From Prionace glauca (Eukaryota > Chordata > Chondrichthyes > Carcharhiniformes > Carcharhinidae), in the NCBI GenBank assembly GCA_037974335.1, contig CM075760.1:39977603-40041602 (forward strand): a DNA stretch of 64,000 nt. Reading direction: 5' to 3'. The first letter of the stretch is position 1. Every line of letters begins with the position of its first letter. Positions 62,510-64,000 of the stretch are shown here, in pieces. Both the position numbers and the translations under genes were made by a program. The notes beneath the pieces are model-generated. The model saw nothing but the letters and a program-made list of their open reading frames with translations, was not told the origin of the DNA and searched no databases.

Positions 62510-64000
62510 GCCTGCTATATCCCCCTATATGTAGACTGCTCATGTGGCTGTCCAAGTGACTCTTAAACTACCCTAGCGTGCCTGCTTCCACCACCTTACT
62601 CGGCGGTGCATTCCACATCCCCACTACCCTTTGTGTGAAAAACTGCCCTCTAATATTTGTCTTATACCTAGCCCCTCTCACCCTAAGCCCGTGACCCCTC
62701 GTTCTATCCATTTCTAATAGCGGAAAAAGCTTACCACCATTTACTCTATCTATCCCCTTCATAATCTTATAAACCTCTAGTAGATCCCCCCTCAGCCGAC
62801 GTCTCTCAAGGGAAAACAGCCCAAGTTCGTTCAATCTTTCCTCGTAAGACAGCCCTTCCATACCAGGCAACATCCTGGTAAATCTCCTCTGCACTCTCTC
62901 CAAGATCTCTACATCCTTCCGGTAGTGCGGCGACCAGAACTGGACGCAGTACTCCAAGTGAAGCCTAACCAACGTTCTATACAACTGCAACATCAGACTC
63001 CTACTCTTATATTCTATACCCCTTCCTATGAAGGCTAACATACCATACGCTTTCCTCATCACATTCTCCACCTTCACCGACACCTTCAGGGACTTGTGCA
63101 CTTGCACCCCCAGGTCTCTCTGCGTATCTATACTCCGGATAGAACATAGAACCCTACAGTGCAGAAACAGGCCCTTCGGCCCATCGAGTCTGCACCGAAC
63201 ACAATCCCACCCAGACCCTATCCCCATATCCCTACACATTTTACCTGCTAACCCCTCTAACCTACACATCCCAGGACACTAAGGGGCAATTTTAGCATAG
63301 CCAATGAACCTAATCCGCACATCTTTGGACTGTGGGAGGAAACCGGAGCACCCGGAGAAAACCCACGCAGACACGAGGAGAATGTGCAAACTCCACACAG
63401 GCAGTGACCCGAGCCGGGAATCGAACCCAGGACCTTGGAGCTGTGAAGCAGCAGTGCTAACCACTGTGCTACCGTGCCGCCCTAGATAGTTCTATCTTTT
63501 ATCGGATAACTCCCCTCCACATTATTCCGGCCAAAGTGCATCACCTCGCATTTCTCCGGATTAAATTCCATTTGCCATCTATCCGCCCAATCTACCAGCC
63601 TGTCTATGTCCTGTTGCATTGCCAGGCACTGCTCCTCAGTACCCGCCAATCCAACCATCTTCGTGTCATCAGCAAATTTGCTGATCACACCACCTACCCT
63701 CTCTTCCAAGTCATTAATATATACTACAAATAGTAGAGGTCCTAGTACCGAACCCTGCGGCACACCACTGGTGACAGACCTCCAATTGGAAAAGGAGCCT
63801 TCCACTACTACCCGCTGTCTCCTCCTCCCAAGCCAGTTCTCCACCCATCTGCATACCTGGCCTTCTATCCCATGAGCCTTCACCTTTTCTATCAGCCTAC
63901 CATGAGGGACCTTGTCTAACGCCTTACTGAAATCCATATAGACAACATCAACGGCTTGTCCTTCGTCAACCGTTTTTGTCACCTCTTCAAAAAATTCCAA
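62510..64000 (-). mobile_element. CR1 LINE (group D), split by a SINE, running off the right edge
   Basis: The minus strand from 64000 encodes FFEEVTKTVDEGQAVDVVYM, motif A MDFSKALDKVPHGRL, motif B SGVPQGSVLGPLLFVVYIND, motif C KFADDTKMV and WADRWQMEFNPEKCEVMHFG. After the SINE (63135-63483) it continues with TQRDLGVQVHKSLKVSV to FFTQRVVGMWNAPPSKVVEA. Both halves are open, so the copy is fairly young but interrupted. Confidence 0.92.
63135..63483 (-). mobile_element. tRNA-derived SINE inserted in a CR1
   Basis: In reverse: CATAGAACCCTACAGTGCAG at the 3' end to GTGCTACCGTGCCGCCC at the head. It is almost identical to the 13.4-kb copy and separates two parts of one CR1 reading frame, so it is younger than that CR1. 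Confidence 0.93.

Overview
This window looks like nuclear DNA from a cartilaginous fish, most likely a shark. The main reason is a compact germline immunoglobulin heavy-chain mini-locus (VH, D1, D2 and JH within 1.8 kb, minus strand, 5400-7139) with the 23 / 12-22 / 12-12 / 23 recombination-signal layout known from shark IgM clusters. The rest is dominated by families I recognise from shark genomes: several CR1-type LINE groups, tRNA-derived SINEs with a GGCGGCACGGTRGC-type head, palindromic SINE-like elements and degenerate minisatellites. No window-wide search was possible, so the species is not named.

Layout. 1-7.3 kb: CR1 fragment, a perfect 100-bp-arm palindromic insertion with target-site duplications, an AT palindrome, a 1.3-kb tandem duplication lying 3' of JH (probable J-C intron), then J, D2, D1, VH and its promoter (all minus); the constant exons would lie beyond the left edge. 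7.3-26 kb: repeats, a VH relic at 18.6 kb, a 9-copy 84-bp minisatellite and two near-identical CR1 3' copies. 26-29 kb: old LINE pieces, a tRNA-Val gene, a short Ty3/gypsy fossil. 29.2-30.4 kb: polypyrimidine tract. 31.0-39.4 kb: a two-exon GPR139-like receptor (minus) with a repeat-filled 7.3-kb intron. 41-45 kb: L2/Rex-like LINE remnant, then a long CR1 with ORF1 tail, endonuclease and reverse transcriptase (one frameshift). 46-48 kb: tRNA-Pro with a canonical-position intron, a TCR alpha/delta-type V pseudogene with a 23-RSS, a tRNA-Glu relic and tRNA-Gln. 49-53 kb: CR1 copies and an AC-rich simple-sequence tract. 53.7-54.5 kb: the two membrane exons of an IgM-type heavy chain on the plus strand, without the other constant exons in view. 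57.1-59.3 kb: a second GPR139-like receptor (minus). 60-64 kb: LINE and SINE pieces.

How the genes relate. VH, D1, D2 and JH form one rearranging unit for an antibody heavy chain. The plus-strand membrane exons must belong to a different, oppositely oriented cluster or its remnant. The TCR-like V pseudogene and the VH relic show that antigen-receptor segments have been duplicated and lost repeatedly here. The two GPR139-like genes are paralogues sharing the same exon boundary. Retroelement foldback structure (palindromic SINE-like elements, a snap-back 5' junction in a CR1) is the most unusual non-coding theme.
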